Shown here: in pieces, positions 1 through 7,960 of the stretch
Position numbering within the stretch: position 1 is the first letter of the stretch
Layout of the letters: every line of letters begins with the position of its first letter
The notes under the pieces: model-generated
The model's input: the letters and a program-made list of their open reading frames with translations, nothing else
Database searches by the model: none
Told to the model about the DNA's origin: nothing
Program-made: the position numbers and the translations under genes
Assembly: GCA_028723545.1 (NCBI GenBank)
Contig: JAQYER010000091.1
Coordinates: 1 to 16,162, forward strand
Direction: 5' to 3'
DNA: 16,162 nt
Origin: Caryophanales bacterium
GTDB lineage: Bacteria; Bacillota_I; Bacilli_A; RFN20; CAG-826

Positions 1-1
1 G

Positions 2-343
2 AATCCAAAATTCACAATGCTTGATGAAATCGATTCTGGATTAGATGTCGATGCCATTCAAGTCGTTGCAAATGTTATTAAAGAAGAACAAGAAAAAGGG
101 AAAGGATTTTTAATTATTTCCCATTACGCCCGTCTATATAACTTAATTAATATTGATCGTGTTGCGATTCTTATGAATGGAAAAATCGTTCTTGAAGGAA
201 ATAAAGAATTAATTAAGAAAATTGATGAATCAGGTTATGAATGGTTAAGAACTGAACACGGTATTGAAATTGAAAAAGAAGAACAAAAAATGAATCAAAT
301 TTCAATTGGCACATGTGCGACAAAGGAAGCGTTAAAAAAATAA
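2..343 (+). CDS. sufC: SufC, Fe-S assembly ATPase (5' part missing)
   Basis: This is the last 113 residues of an ABC-type ATPase of the SufBCD scaffold complex, which builds Fe-S clusters in the cytosol. The reading frame is open from base 2, so the gene begins before the window; the ATG at 17 is an internal Met. The visible part starts at the Walker B/D-loop (MLDEIDSGLDVDA), with the catalytic Glu after the Asp. The switch His follows in IISHYARL, and then the SufC-like tail with GNKELIKKIDESGYEWL. Walker A and the signature motif lie upstream and cannot be checked. The TAA (341-343) overlaps the ATG of sufD in a TAATG. The following sufD, sufS, sufU and sufB genes make the assignment secure. 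Confidence 0.93.
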   Translation, partial: NPKFTMLDEIDSGLDVDAIQVVANVIKEEQEKGKGFLIISHYARLYNLINIDRVAILMNGKIVLEGNKELIKKIDESGYEWLRTEHGIEIEKEEQKMNQISIGTCATKEALKK

Positions 344-1044
344 TGGAAAAAATAATAATTCAACAAAACGAAACAAAAACTATAGATTTAATGTCTTTTT
401 CTGATTTGGAAATTGTTGTTTTAGATGACGCGAAATTAACTTTAAAAATATTATCTATTGGTAATGAAGATAATAAAAAAATCCATATAGAACTTAATCA
501 AAATTCATCATTAGAAGTTATTTATGCTGATTTTGGAAATGGCAATTACAACATTAATTCAGTTGTTGATTTAAACAAAATAGGCGCTTCTTGTATTTGG
601 AAATTAGCAAGCCTATCAAACAATAAAGATATTAAACAATTTGATATATCATTTAATCATTTCGCTCCTCAAACAAAAGCAATTATGGATAATTATGGGG
701 TAGCAAGAGATGAATCGACATTAATATTTAAAGGTATTAATCATATTCATGAACATTGCCCATTATCAGAAACAAGACAAAACGCAAAAATAATTGTTTT
801 TGATCAATTTGCTAAAGGGAAAGCATCTCCAGCATTAAAAATTGATGAAAACGATGTTGTCGCTAGCCATGGAGCGACAGTTGGCCAATTATCAACTGAT
901 CATATGTTTTATTTAATGTCTCGTGGATTATCAAAAAAAGAAGCTAGACAATTAATTACTCTTGGATATTTAAAACCAATTAGTAATTATTTTGATGAAG
1001 ACAAAAAGCAAATGATTCATCAAGCAATTACGGAGGTATTATAA
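343..1044 (+). CDS. sufD: SufD, short form (SufBCD scaffold subunit)
   Basis: A subunit of the SufBCD scaffold that forms a heterodimer with SufB on top of a SufC dimer. I chose the ATG at 343 (233 aa), which overlaps the sufC stop and has AAAGGAAG at 322-329 upstream; an in-frame ATG at 313 would overlap sufC by 31 bases. The C-terminal SufB/SufD signature is clear: SHGATVG (about 175-181, with a His probably equivalent to the functional His of Escherichia coli SufD), then TDHMFYLMSRGLSKKEA and a final helical segment. SufD is usually about 400-450 aa, so the N-terminal helical region and part of the beta-helix are missing. No frameshift is needed to explain this, because the gene joins sufC cleanly. 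It could be called a SufB/SufD family protein, but the operon position and short length favour SufD. Confidence 0.88.
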   Translation: MEKIIIQQNETKTIDLMSFSDLEIVVLDDAKLTLKILSIGNEDNKKIHIELNQNSSLEVIYADFGNGNYNINSVVDLNKIGASCIWKLASLSNNKDIKQFDISFNHFAPQTKAIMDNYGVARDESTLIFKGINHIHEHCPLSETRQNAKIIVFDQFAKGKASPALKIDENDVVASHGATVGQLSTDHMFYLMSRGLSKKEARQLITLGYLKPISNYFDEDKKQMIHQAITEVL

Positions 1045-2277
1045 ATGTTAGATGTTAAAAAAATACGTCAAGATTTTCCAATGCTTGATGGAAATAAAAT
1101 AATGCAAGGACATAAGCTTGTATATTTAGATAATGCTTCAACAACATTTAAACCAAAATGCGTTTTAGACGCTATCGCAAATTATTATCAAAACGAAACA
1201 TCAAATTCTCATCGTGGAGATTATGATCTTTGCTACAATATGGATGTTAAAATTGAAGAAACTAGACATTCTGTTTCGCGCTTATTAAATTGCGAAAATA
1301 AAGAAGTTGTTTTTACTTCAGGAACATCGATGTCAATTAATTTAATAGCCTATGGCTATGGAATGAAATATTTAACTGAAAATGATGAAGTTTTATTAAC
1401 TGTTGCAGAGCATGCTTCAAATGTTCTTCCATGGTTTAAAGTTAGTGAAATTAAAGGAACAAAAATTGGCTATATTCCTTTAGATGAAAGTGGCCGTTTA
1501 ACTCCAGAAAATGTCGAAAAATCAATAACAAAAAACACTAAAATAATTGCGATTGCTCAAGTAACAAATGTTTTAGGTTATAAAGTTGATATTAAAGCTA
1601 TTACAAAGATTGCTCATGAACACAATATTTTAGTTATCGTTGATGGCGCGCAATCGGTGCCACATATGAAAATTGATGTTAAAGATTTAGATATTGATTT
1701 CTTATCTTTCTCTGGACATAAAATGTGTGGTCCAACTGGTGTTGGAGTCATCTATGGTAAATATCATTTATTAGAAATGATGGACCCTTTAATGAGCGGT
1801 GGTGGAATGAACGCTAAATTTGATATGTGTGGAGATGTTAAATATGTTAATCCACCTGCCAAATTTGAAGCGGGCACATTAAATATTGAAGGTATATTAG
1901 GGCTTAAAGCAGCAGTTGATTATTTATTAAATATTGGATTTGAAAATATTGAAGAATATGAACATAATCTCCGTCAATATGCGATTAGTCAATTAGAAAC
2001 AGTTCCTAATATTGTTATATATAACAAAGAAGCAGAAGCTGGAATTATTACCTTTAATATTAAAGGAATATTTGCTCAAGATTTAGCGACATTTTTAAAT
2101 TCAAAAGGTATTGCATGTCGAAGTGGCCAACACTGCGCAAAAATATTAATTAATTATTTAAAAGAAGTTGCAACAGTGCGTGCTTCAATTTATTTTTATA
2201 CAACCAAAGAAGAAATCGATGCTTTAGTCGATGCTTTAAGAAAGAGTGGTGACTTTTTAGATGCCTATTTTGCTTAA
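1045..2277 (+). CDS. sufS: SufS, cysteine desulfurase
   Basis: A PLP-dependent cysteine desulfurase that removes sulfur from L-cysteine (giving alanine) and hands it as persulfide to SufU for Fe-S cluster assembly. It has 410 aa, full length for a group II enzyme. Visible motifs are the N-terminal YLDNASTT (27-34), the His stacking on PLP in AEHASN (H123), DGAQS (200-204), the PLP lysine in SFSGHK (K226), and the active-site cysteine in RSGQHCA (C364) on the short loop typical of SufS. The ATG follows the sufD TAA with no gap, and GGAGGT at 1032-1037 is a strong ribosome site inside the sufD end. Its 3' end overlaps sufU by 17 bases. Confidence 0.97.
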   Translation: MLDVKKIRQDFPMLDGNKIMQGHKLVYLDNASTTFKPKCVLDAIANYYQNETSNSHRGDYDLCYNMDVKIEETRHSVSRLLNCENKEVVFTSGTSMSINLIAYGYGMKYLTENDEVLLTVAEHASNVLPWFKVSEIKGTKIGYIPLDESGRLTPENVEKSITKNTKIIAIAQVTNVLGYKVDIKAITKIAHEHNILVIVDGAQSVPHMKIDVKDLDIDFLSFSGHKMCGPTGVGVIYGKYHLLEMMDPLMSGGGMNAKFDMCGDVKYVNPPAKFEAGTLNIEGILGLKAAVDYLLNIGFENIEEYEHNLRQYAISQLETVPNIVIYNKEAEAGIITFNIKGIFAQDLATFLNSKGIACRSGQHCAKILINYLKEVATVRASIYFYTTKEEIDALVDALRKSGDFLDAYFA

Positions 2278-2710
2278 TCCTCAAATGATGAGACAAATTA
2301 TTATGGATCATTATGATCATCCTAATAATAAAAGAGAACCAAAACACAACAATTATTTATCAATCAATATGAATAGTGAAAATTGCATTGATGATATAAC
2401 TGTCTTTTTAGATGTTAAAGATGATATTGTTATTGATTGTTGTTTTACTGGAGTTGCATGTACAATCTCAACTGCTTCAACTGATATTATGTGTGATTTA
2501 GTCGTTAATAAATCATTAAAAGACGCTAAATATATAATTGAACAATTTGAAAATATGATTCACGAATTACCATATGATGAATCAGTCTTAGATGAAGCTA
2601 TTGTCTTTATGAATACTTCAAAGCAAGCAGCAAGAATTAAATGCGCAACAATTGGTTGGACAGCTTTAGATAATATGGTGTGTAATTGCGAAAAATGCCA
2701 AAAGAAATAA
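2261..2710 (+). CDS. sufU: SufU, zinc-dependent sulfur acceptor for SufS
   Basis: An IscU-like protein that in Firmicutes takes the persulfide from SufS by a zinc-ligand swap and passes sulfur to SufBCD. It has 149 aa. The conserved N-terminal helix [15 protein letters not shown] is present, as are the zinc/acceptor residues C42 with D44 (NCIDD), C67 (GVACTIS) and C128 (RIKCATIGW). The tail is odd: it ends with CNCEKC (C141, C143, C146), three more cysteines where the Bacillus protein, as I recall it, has none. The gene starts inside the end of sufS with only a weak ribosome site (GAGTGG), so translation is probably coupled. ATGs at 2285 and 2288 are less likely because they cut into the first helix. 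Confidence 0.93.
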   Translation: MPILLNPQMMRQIIMDHYDHPNNKREPKHNNYLSINMNSENCIDDITVFLDVKDDIVIDCCFTGVACTISTASTDIMCDLVVNKSLKDAKYIIEQFENMIHELPYDESVLDEAIVFMNTSKQAARIKCATIGWTALDNMVCNCEKCQKK

Positions 2711-2712
2711 TT

Positions 2713-4104
2713 ATGAATAATAACGAATTTGAAAAAGATTATAAATATGGGTTTAAAGACGAAGATACGTCTATTTTAACAACTGGAGTTGGACTAACTG
2801 AAGAAGTTGTTAGAGAAATATCTAAATTAAAAAATGAACCTGAATGGATGCTTGAATTCCGTTTAAAATCTTATGAAGCATTTAAACAATTACCAATGCC
2901 TGATTTTGGACCAGATTTAAGTTTTTTAGATTTTGATTCATATACATATTTCACCCGTTCTTCAAAAAAGGTGGAAAAAGATTGGGAAGAAGTTCCAGAA
3001 ACAATCAAAAATACTTTCCAAAAATTAGGTATTCCAGAAGCTGAACAAAAATATTTATCAGGCGTAACAACTCAATACGAATCAGAAGCGGTATATCACA
3101 ATATGCTTAAAGAAGTTGAAGATAAAGGTGTTATCTTTTTATCAACCGATCAAGCATTACAAATGTGTCCTGATTTAGTAAAAAAATATTTCAACACAGT
3201 TGTGCCATATAAAGATAATAAATTCAGCGCGCTTAATGGGGCTGTTTGGTCTGGTGGATCATTTATTTATGTTCCTAAAGGAGTGCAATTAGACAAACCT
3301 CTTCAATCATATTTCCGTATTAACAATGAAAAATCTGGACAATTTGAAAGAACATTAATCATTGTTGATGAAGGCGCAAGTGTCCACTATGTTGAAGGTT
3401 GTACCGCTCCAATATATTCAAAAGATTCATTGCACGCAGCCGTAGTTGAAATCGTTGTTTTAAAAGATGCTAAATGTCGATATTCAACTGTTCAAAACTG
3501 GTCAAATAATATTGTTAATTTAGTTACCAAAAGAGCGTTAGTTAAAGAAAATGGTCAAATGGATTGGATTGATGGAAATATTGGTTCACAAACAAATATG
3601 AAATATCCGGCTTGTATTTTAGCTGGTGAAGGCGCTAGAGGTAATTGTATTTCTATTGCAGTTGCTGGAAATAAACAATATCAAGACGCTGGAGCAAGAA
3701 TGATCCATTTAGCGAGCAATACTAGTTCAACGATTATTTCCAAATCAATTGCAAAAAATGGTGGAATTGTTAATTATCGCGGAACAGTTAGAATTCATAA
3801 AAACGCTAAAAATTGTAAATCACATGTCGAATGTGACACTTTAATATTAGATAATTATTCTAAATCAGATACTATTCCAAAAAATGAAGTATTAAATGGA
3901 GAATCATTTATTGAACATGAAGCAACAGTATCAAAAATTAATGAAGAACAATTATTTTATTTAATGAGTAGAGGCATCTCTAAAAAAGACGCTACTCAAA
4001 TGATAATTATGGGATTTATTGAACCATTTTCTAAAGAATTGCCAATGGAATATGCGGTTGAATTGAATCAATTAATTAAAATGGATATCAATGGAATTGG
4101 ATAA
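2713..4104 (+). CDS. sufB: SufB, Fe-S cluster scaffold protein
   Basis: The core scaffold subunit of SufBCD, on which the nascent Fe-S cluster is assembled. I chose the ATG at 2713 (463 aa), three bases after the sufU stop, because it gives the usual SufB beginning ending in [10 protein letters not shown]. The frame extends upstream to a TTG at 2686 and an ATG at 2695, both inside sufU. Motifs include [11 protein letters not shown], the very conserved [32 protein letters not shown], and near the C-terminus [17 protein letters not shown] (C374, near the position of the essential cysteine of other SufB proteins) and [14 protein letters not shown]. The length matches Bacillus SufB (about 465 aa). 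The next gene, mnmG, starts after one base. Confidence 0.97.
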   Translation: MNNNEFEKDYKYGFKDEDTSILTTGVGLTEEVVREISKLKNEPEWMLEFRLKSYEAFKQLPMPDFGPDLSFLDFDSYTYFTRSSKKVEKDWEEVPETIKNTFQKLGIPEAEQKYLSGVTTQYESEAVYHNMLKEVEDKGVIFLSTDQALQMCPDLVKKYFNTVVPYKDNKFSALNGAVWSGGSFIYVPKGVQLDKPLQSYFRINNEKSGQFERTLIIVDEGASVHYVEGCTAPIYSKDSLHAAVVEIVVLKDAKCRYSTVQNWSNNIVNLVTKRALVKENGQMDWIDGNIGSQTNMKYPACILAGEGARGNCISIAVAGNKQYQDAGARMIHLASNTSSTIISKSIAKNGGIVNYRGTVRIHKNAKNCKSHVECDTLILDNYSKSDTIPKNEVLNGESFIEHEATVSKINEEQLFYLMSRGISKKDATQMIIMGFIEPFSKELPMEYAVELNQLIKMDINGIG

Positions 4105-4105
4105 T

Positions 4106-5977
4106 ATGAAAAATTATGATGTCATAGTTGTTGGTGGAGGACATGCTGGTGTAGAAGCCTCGATGGCGGTGGCCCATATGGGACTACATGTTTTGTTATG
4201 CACTTTAAACAAAAAAATGATATCAAATATGCCATGCAATCCATCAATCGGAGGATCAGCAAAAGGAATTGTTGTTCGTGAAGTTGATGCTTTAGGTGGA
4301 ATGATGGGTATTGCCGCGGATCATGAATTTATCCAAATGAAAATGTTAAATACCGGTAAAGGACCAGGTGTTCAATGTTTACGCGCTCAAGAAGATAAAT
4401 ATAATTATCCTCACTATATGCAATCTTTATTAGATAACGAACCTAATTTAGATATTAAAGAATGCATGGTTGTGGATATCCTTCACGAAGGAAAAACGAT
4501 TAGAGGAGTCAAAACTTCTGATGGTGAAACAATCTTTTCAAATGCGGTAGTGTTATCAACTGGCACATATATGGAATCGCATATTATTCGTGGTACTTCT
4601 TCGGTTTCCGGTGGCCCTGATGGTGAAAATCCATCAATTGGATTATCTGATTCGTTAAGAAAAATGGGATTAGAATTATATCGATTAAAAACTGGAACTC
4701 CTCCACGAATCAAAAAATCTTCAATTGATTTTTCAAAATCAACGATTCAAGAAGGAATGGAAGGATATTTGAATTTCTCATTCACTAATAATAAATATGT
4801 TACTTTGGATGAACAAATTCCTTGTTATTTAACATATACAAATAACAATACTCACGAATTAATTAAAAATAATTTAAATCGTTATGGTTCATATAATGGA
4901 ACAATTATCGGAGTAGGACCTCGATATTGTCCATCAATCGAATCAAAAGTAATGACTTTTATTGATAAAGATCGTCATCAATTATTTTTAGAACCAGAAT
5001 TTAAAGACGGAGAATCAATTTATTTACAAGGATTTTCAACTTCTGCTGATGAAAAATTGCAAGAAGAAATGGTTAAAACATTACCTGGTTTTGAAAATGC
5101 AATATTTTTAAAATACGCTTATGCGATTGAATATGATGCGATTAAAACGACCGAATATGATGCAACATTGAAAATTAAAAAATATGACGGATTATATATT
5201 GCTGGACAAATATGTGGTACTTCTGGATATGAAGAAGCCGCTGGACTTGGTTTAATTGCCGGAATTAACGCGGCTTTATATATTAAAAATCAAGAACCAT
5301 TTATTTTAAAAAGAAATGAATCATATATTGGAGTAATGATTGATGATTTAGTAACCAAAGGCACAAATGAACCATATCGTTTATTATCTTCTCGTGCAGA
5401 ATATCGATTACTTCTTAGACACGATAACGCTGACTTAAGATTAACAAAATATGGCTATAATCTCGGCTTAATTAGTGAAGAAAGATATCAAAAGCTTTTG
5501 AAGAAAAATGAAAATGTCCAAAAAGTTATTGAAATATTAAGCCATGTTCATTTAGGCAGTGGAAAAAGAACAACTGAATATTTATTATCAAAAGGGCTTC
5601 AACCATTATGTTCAGGTGTTTCCGGATTAGAATTTTTAAAAAGACCAGATATTCATTACGTTGATTTATATAATTTAGTTGATGATATTAAAGATATTGA
5701 ATTGGATAATATTGGAATTTCTCAATTAGAAACAATTGTTAAATATGAAGGATATATTAAAAAACAACAATTAGAAGCTGAATCATATTTAAAATTTGAA
5801 AATTATAAATTACCAAATGATTTGGATTATATGAATCTTGATGGATTAAGACTTGAAGCTAGACAAAAATTAGATAAAATCAAACCATTAACAATTGGAC
5901 AAGCTAGTCGAATAAGTGGAGTTAATCCTAGCGATATTTCCATTCTTATTTTATTATTAAAGAAATTAGAGAAATGA
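4106..5977 (+). CDS. mnmG: MnmG, tRNA uridine-5-carboxymethylaminomethyl modification enzyme
   Basis: An FAD protein which, together with the GTPase MnmE, makes the cmnm5/nm5 modification of the wobble uridine (U34) of tRNAs. The ATG at 4106 gives 623 aa (normal is about 620-630) and starts directly before the dinucleotide-binding strand DVIVVGGGHAGVEA (G10, G12, G15). An in-frame ATG at 4091 inside sufB would add five residues. Other signatures are CNPSIGGSAKGIVVREVDAL (starting at C44), KTGTPPRI, GPRYCPSIESKV, AGQICGTSGYEEAAGLGL, and EPYRLLSSRAEYRLLLRHDNADLRLT. It lies one base after sufB and shares ATGA with rsmG. The usual partner gene mnmE is not in the window. The link to the suf operon means it is probably read from a suf transcript. 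Confidence 0.97.
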   Translation: MKNYDVIVVGGGHAGVEASMAVAHMGLHVLLCTLNKKMISNMPCNPSIGGSAKGIVVREVDALGGMMGIAADHEFIQMKMLNTGKGPGVQCLRAQEDKYNYPHYMQSLLDNEPNLDIKECMVVDILHEGKTIRGVKTSDGETIFSNAVVLSTGTYMESHIIRGTSSVSGGPDGENPSIGLSDSLRKMGLELYRLKTGTPPRIKKSSIDFSKSTIQEGMEGYLNFSFTNNKYVTLDEQIPCYLTYTNNNTHELIKNNLNRYGSYNGTIIGVGPRYCPSIESKVMTFIDKDRHQLFLEPEFKDGESIYLQGFSTSADEKLQEEMVKTLPGFENAIFLKYAYAIEYDAIKTTEYDATLKIKKYDGLYIAGQICGTSGYEEAAGLGLIAGINAALYIKNQEPFILKRNESYIGVMIDDLVTKGTNEPYRLLSSRAEYRLLLRHDNADLRLTKYGYNLGLISEERYQKLLKKNENVQKVIEILSHVHLGSGKRTTEYLLSKGLQPLCSGVSGLEFLKRPDIHYVDLYNLVDDIKDIELDNIGISQLETIVKYEGYIKKQQLEAESYLKFENYKLPNDLDYMNLDGLRLEARQKLDKIKPLTIGQASRISGVNPSDISILILLLKKLEK

Positions 5978-6675
5978 ATTATTTAGATTTACAAAAAGCA
6001 TTATTAAATGAAGGAATAAAAGTTAGTGATAATCAACTAGCGTTATTTCAACAATATTCATCATTATTAATATCTTGGAATGAAAAATTTAATTTAACAG
6101 CAATAACAGATGAACAGCAAATTATCGAAAAGCATTTTTTAGATTCGTTATTTCTAGCTAAATATATTAATTTAGACAATAAAAAAGTTTTAGATATCGG
6201 AACAGGCGCTGGATTTCCAGGCATTCCTTTAGCAATTATTTTCCCTAATGCTTCATTTTATTTATCTGATTCTAATGGTAAAAAAATTACTTTTCTAAAA
6301 GAAGTTGTTAAAGAATTAAATTTAAATAATGTCACGATTATTCAATCTCGCATTGAAGAGATGAACAAATATAGAAATCAATTTGATTATGTTAGTGCGA
6401 GAGCGTTAAAACAATTAAATATTTTAATTGAATTAGCAATTCCATTATGTAAAATCAATGGCTCATTAATTGCCTATAAAGGTCCTAACTATGTTGATGA
6501 AATCGATTTATCAAAAAATGCTTTAAAACAATTAGACGCTGTTATTGATAATTCATATTTATATTCATTACCAGAATCACAAGATAAAAGATCAATTGTC
6601 GTTGTGAAAAAAATTAAAGCCACTAAACATCGCTATCCAAGAAATTATTCTCTTATTGCAACTAAACCACTTTAG
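5974..6675 (+). CDS. rsmG: RsmG, 16S rRNA (guanine-N7) methyltransferase
   Basis: An S-adenosylmethionine-dependent methyltransferase that makes m7G in the 530 loop of 16S rRNA (G527 in E. coli numbering). It has 233 aa, normal for the family. The N-terminal part contains WNEKFNLTAI and KHFLDSL, the SAM-binding motif VLDIGTGAGFPGIPLAI is at residues 72-88, and SARAL and YKGP motifs follow. The start overlaps the mnmG stop (ATGA), the classic gidA-gidB pairing. The end of the gene carries the -35 element of the ribU promoter. There is no terminator after its TAG, so suf-mnmG-rsmG transcripts could continue into the riboswitch. Confidence 0.96.
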   Translation: MNYLDLQKALLNEGIKVSDNQLALFQQYSSLLISWNEKFNLTAITDEQQIIEKHFLDSLFLAKYINLDNKKVLDIGTGAGFPGIPLAIIFPNASFYLSDSNGKKITFLKEVVKELNLNNVTIIQSRIEEMNKYRNQFDYVSARALKQLNILIELAIPLCKINGSLIAYKGPNYVDEIDLSKNALKQLDAVIDNSYLYSLPESQDKRSIVVVKKIKATKHRYPRNYSLIATKPL

Positions 6676-6684
6676 ATATATAAT
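6656..6684 (+). promoter_or_regulatory. Sigma-A type promoter for the FMN riboswitch/ribU
   Basis: TTGCAA at 6656-6661 and TATAAT at 6679-6684 are separated by 17 bases. The expected transcription start (about 6690-6692) coincides with the first base of the riboswitch P1 stem, which supports the call. The -35 box lies in the last codons of rsmG. Confidence 0.75.
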
Positions 6685-6689
6685 ACAAA

Positions 6690-6798
6690 TCGTTTCAGGG
6701 TCGGGTGAAATTCCCAATCGGCGGTATACCCCGCGAGCAATTATGCATGATCTAGTGAAATTCTAGAGGCGACAGTAAAGTCTGGATGAAAGAAACAG
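6690..6798 (+). ncRNA. FMN riboswitch aptamer (RFN element)
   Basis: The conserved RFN core is read directly: GGGTGAAATTCCC (6703-6715), TCGGCGGTA, CCCGCGAG, a variable hairpin with GATCTAGTGAAATTCTAGA, then GGCGACAGTAAAGTCTGGATG. P1 closes by GTTTC (6692-6696) pairing with GAAAC (6792-6796). The RNA binds flavin mononucleotide and shuts off riboflavin synthesis or uptake genes; here it precedes ribU. The expression platform follows at 6812-6840. Confidence 0.97.
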
Positions 6799-6815
6799 AT
6801 ATTTCTTTTAGATGC

Positions 6816-6840
6816 GCACCCTGAGAAAGGGGCTTTTTTT
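6816..6840 (+). terminator. Riboswitch-controlled intrinsic terminator before ribU
   Basis: The stem is GC-[A bulge]-CCCT (6816-6822) with AGGGGC (6828-6833), a five-base loop, and seven Ts (6834-6840) ending on the base before the ribU ATG. The 3' arm holds AAAGGGG, which is also the ribU ribosome site, so the hairpin would block translation as well as transcription. A competing antiterminator pairs TTTCAGGGT (6693-6701) with ACCCTGAGA (6818-6826). That pairing uses part of P1, so FMN binding should favour the terminator. Confidence 0.85.
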
Positions 6841-7539
6841 ATGAAAGATATAGCAAAAGCAATCATTCTCGGCGTTGTTTTAGTTCTTTGGCTAGCCTTT
6901 GCCATTTTCGTATTCACTAGTCAAAAAATTCAAAAAACAAACAAGAATATTGTTAAATTTATGGTCAGAGTGGCGGTATTTGGTGGTATATCAATTATTT
7001 TATACACCGTTCCAATGCTTAAATTTCCAGTTCCATTTTTCCCATCATTTTTAGAATTCCATTTTGATGAAATACCTATTTTTATTGCTGGATTTGCTTA
7101 TGGTCCTTGGACAGCAGCCGCTATTATATTAATTAAATTCCTCGTTAAAATTCCATTTACTTCAACAATGGTTGTTGGTGAAATATCTGACTTAATTTAT
7201 TCTACTGCTTTTATTATTCCTGCAGCGATTATTTATCAAAAACACCGCAAATTCTCTGGTGCTTTAATTGGAATATTAATTGGTACAGTTTTCCAAGTTG
7301 TTACTGCAGTTGTTACTAATGTATATTTGATGATTCCATTTTATATGTTCGTTATGGATTTCCCAGAACAAGCCATTTTAGCGATGTGCCAAGCCGCAAA
7401 CGCAAATGTAACAGATGTTAAATGGAGTTATGGGTTATTGTGTGTATTACCATTTAATGTAATTAAAGACGCGATTGTTATTATCGTGACATTATTAGTT
7501 TATAAAGCCACTCATAAATTAATCGATAAATTAGCGTAA
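6841..7539 (+). CDS. ribU: RibU, riboflavin-binding S component of an ECF transporter
   Basis: A membrane protein that binds riboflavin and works with the shared ECF energy module (EcfA, EcfA', EcfT; not in this window). It has 232 aa. Hydrophobic segments suggest six S-component helices plus an extra N-terminal helix (about residues 7-27) ahead of the usual start of the fold near residue 40. The RibU-like block FFPSFLEFHFDEIPIFIAGF followed by AYGPWTAA lies between helices, and VTNVYLMIPFY is in the fifth. Family membership is strongly supported by the FMN riboswitch directly upstream. The start codon follows the terminator U-tract, with AAAGGGG 8 bases upstream. Other vitamin S components are possible in principle, but the riboswitch points to riboflavin. 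Confidence 0.94.
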   Translation: MKDIAKAIILGVVLVLWLAFAIFVFTSQKIQKTNKNIVKFMVRVAVFGGISIILYTVPMLKFPVPFFPSFLEFHFDEIPIFIAGFAYGPWTAAAIILIKFLVKIPFTSTMVVGEISDLIYSTAFIIPAAIIYQKHRKFSGALIGILIGTVFQVVTAVVTNVYLMIPFYMFVMDFPEQAILAMCQAANANVTDVKWSYGLLCVLPFNVIKDAIVIIVTLLVYKATHKLIDKLA

Positions 7540-7627
7540 AAGTTGTATTTCCGACATATTATAAAAACCCATATGCGTCTGGATTTCCATTATTCCATGA
7601 AAAAGATGTTAAATTTAAAATAATATA

Positions 7628-7656
7628 AAATGCCACCCCGAATTGAGGTGGCATTT
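7628..7656. terminator. Bidirectional terminator between ribU and the ferredoxin gene
   Basis: AAATGCCACC (7628-7637) and GGTGGCATTT (7647-7656) form a 10-bp stem with a nine-base loop. A-rich sequence on the left and T-rich on the right let it end ribU transcripts on the plus strand and ferredoxin transcripts on the minus strand. The two genes converge on it. Confidence 0.85.
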
Positions 7657-7674
7657 ATATTTGAAGCTTACTTA

Positions 7675-7845
7675 TTATTCTACTTCGATTGCGCCGAATG
7701 GGCATTCAAAGTCGAGTTCATCGTCGATATCTTCAACGATAACGCGTGCTTTTCCTTCATCATCGAATTCAAAGACATCTGGTCTTGATCCAACACAAAG
7801 GCCGCATGAACCACAAGCATCAGCATTTACTCTTACTTTTGGCAT
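7675..7845 (-). CDS. fer: Small [4Fe-4S] ferredoxin
   Basis: A 56-residue, acidic, single-cluster ferredoxin that carries one electron at low potential. The four cluster cysteines are C11, C14, C17 (CGSCGLC) and C48 (ECPFG, with the usual Cys-Pro). The layout CxxCxxC...CP without a second motif matches the monocluster ferredoxin Fer of Bacillus, although that protein is longer (about 80 aa). The start is the ATG at 7843-7845, preceded on the minus strand by GGAGG at a good distance. A longer TTG-start version (MEEIK...) would begin in that ribosome site and is rejected. The gene stands alone, with its own promoter and the shared terminator. Its partner enzyme cannot be told from the context. 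Confidence 0.93.
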   Translation of the reverse strand: MPKVRVNADACGSCGLCVGSRPDVFEFDDEGKARVIVEDIDDELDFECPFGAIEVE

Positions 7846-7871
7846 TTTAATTTCCTCCAATTAACAATTAA

Positions 7872-7899
7872 ATTATATCAAGACTTTGTCTATAATCAA
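7872..7899 (-). promoter_or_regulatory. Promoter of the ferredoxin gene
   Basis: On the minus strand TTGATT (7899-7894) is followed after 16 bases by TATAAT (7877-7872), with an extended -10 TG (TGATATAAT). The start would fall near 7865, leaving a leader of about 20 bases that contains GGAGG. Confidence 0.7.
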
Positions 7900-7960
7900 T
7901 AATGCATTTTTTCATTTTTGTTAATAAAAGTAAAAGTTAGACAATTTTTTAATATTTCAA

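Noticed and set aside
313..342. Upstream ATG at 313 as the sufD start
   Set aside because: It would overlap sufC by 31 bases, while the ATG at 343 overlaps the sufC stop in the usual TAATG and has a purine-rich ribosome site.
2150..2347. Minus-strand open frame of 65 codons across the sufS-sufU junction
   Set aside because: It lies wholly on the opposite strand of two well-supported genes, has a His/Leu-rich low-complexity composition and no ribosome site.
7643..7864. Plus-strand open frame of 73 codons opposite the ferredoxin gene
   Set aside because: It is the antisense shadow of a clear ferredoxin, contains a serine-rich run and covers the terminator hairpin.
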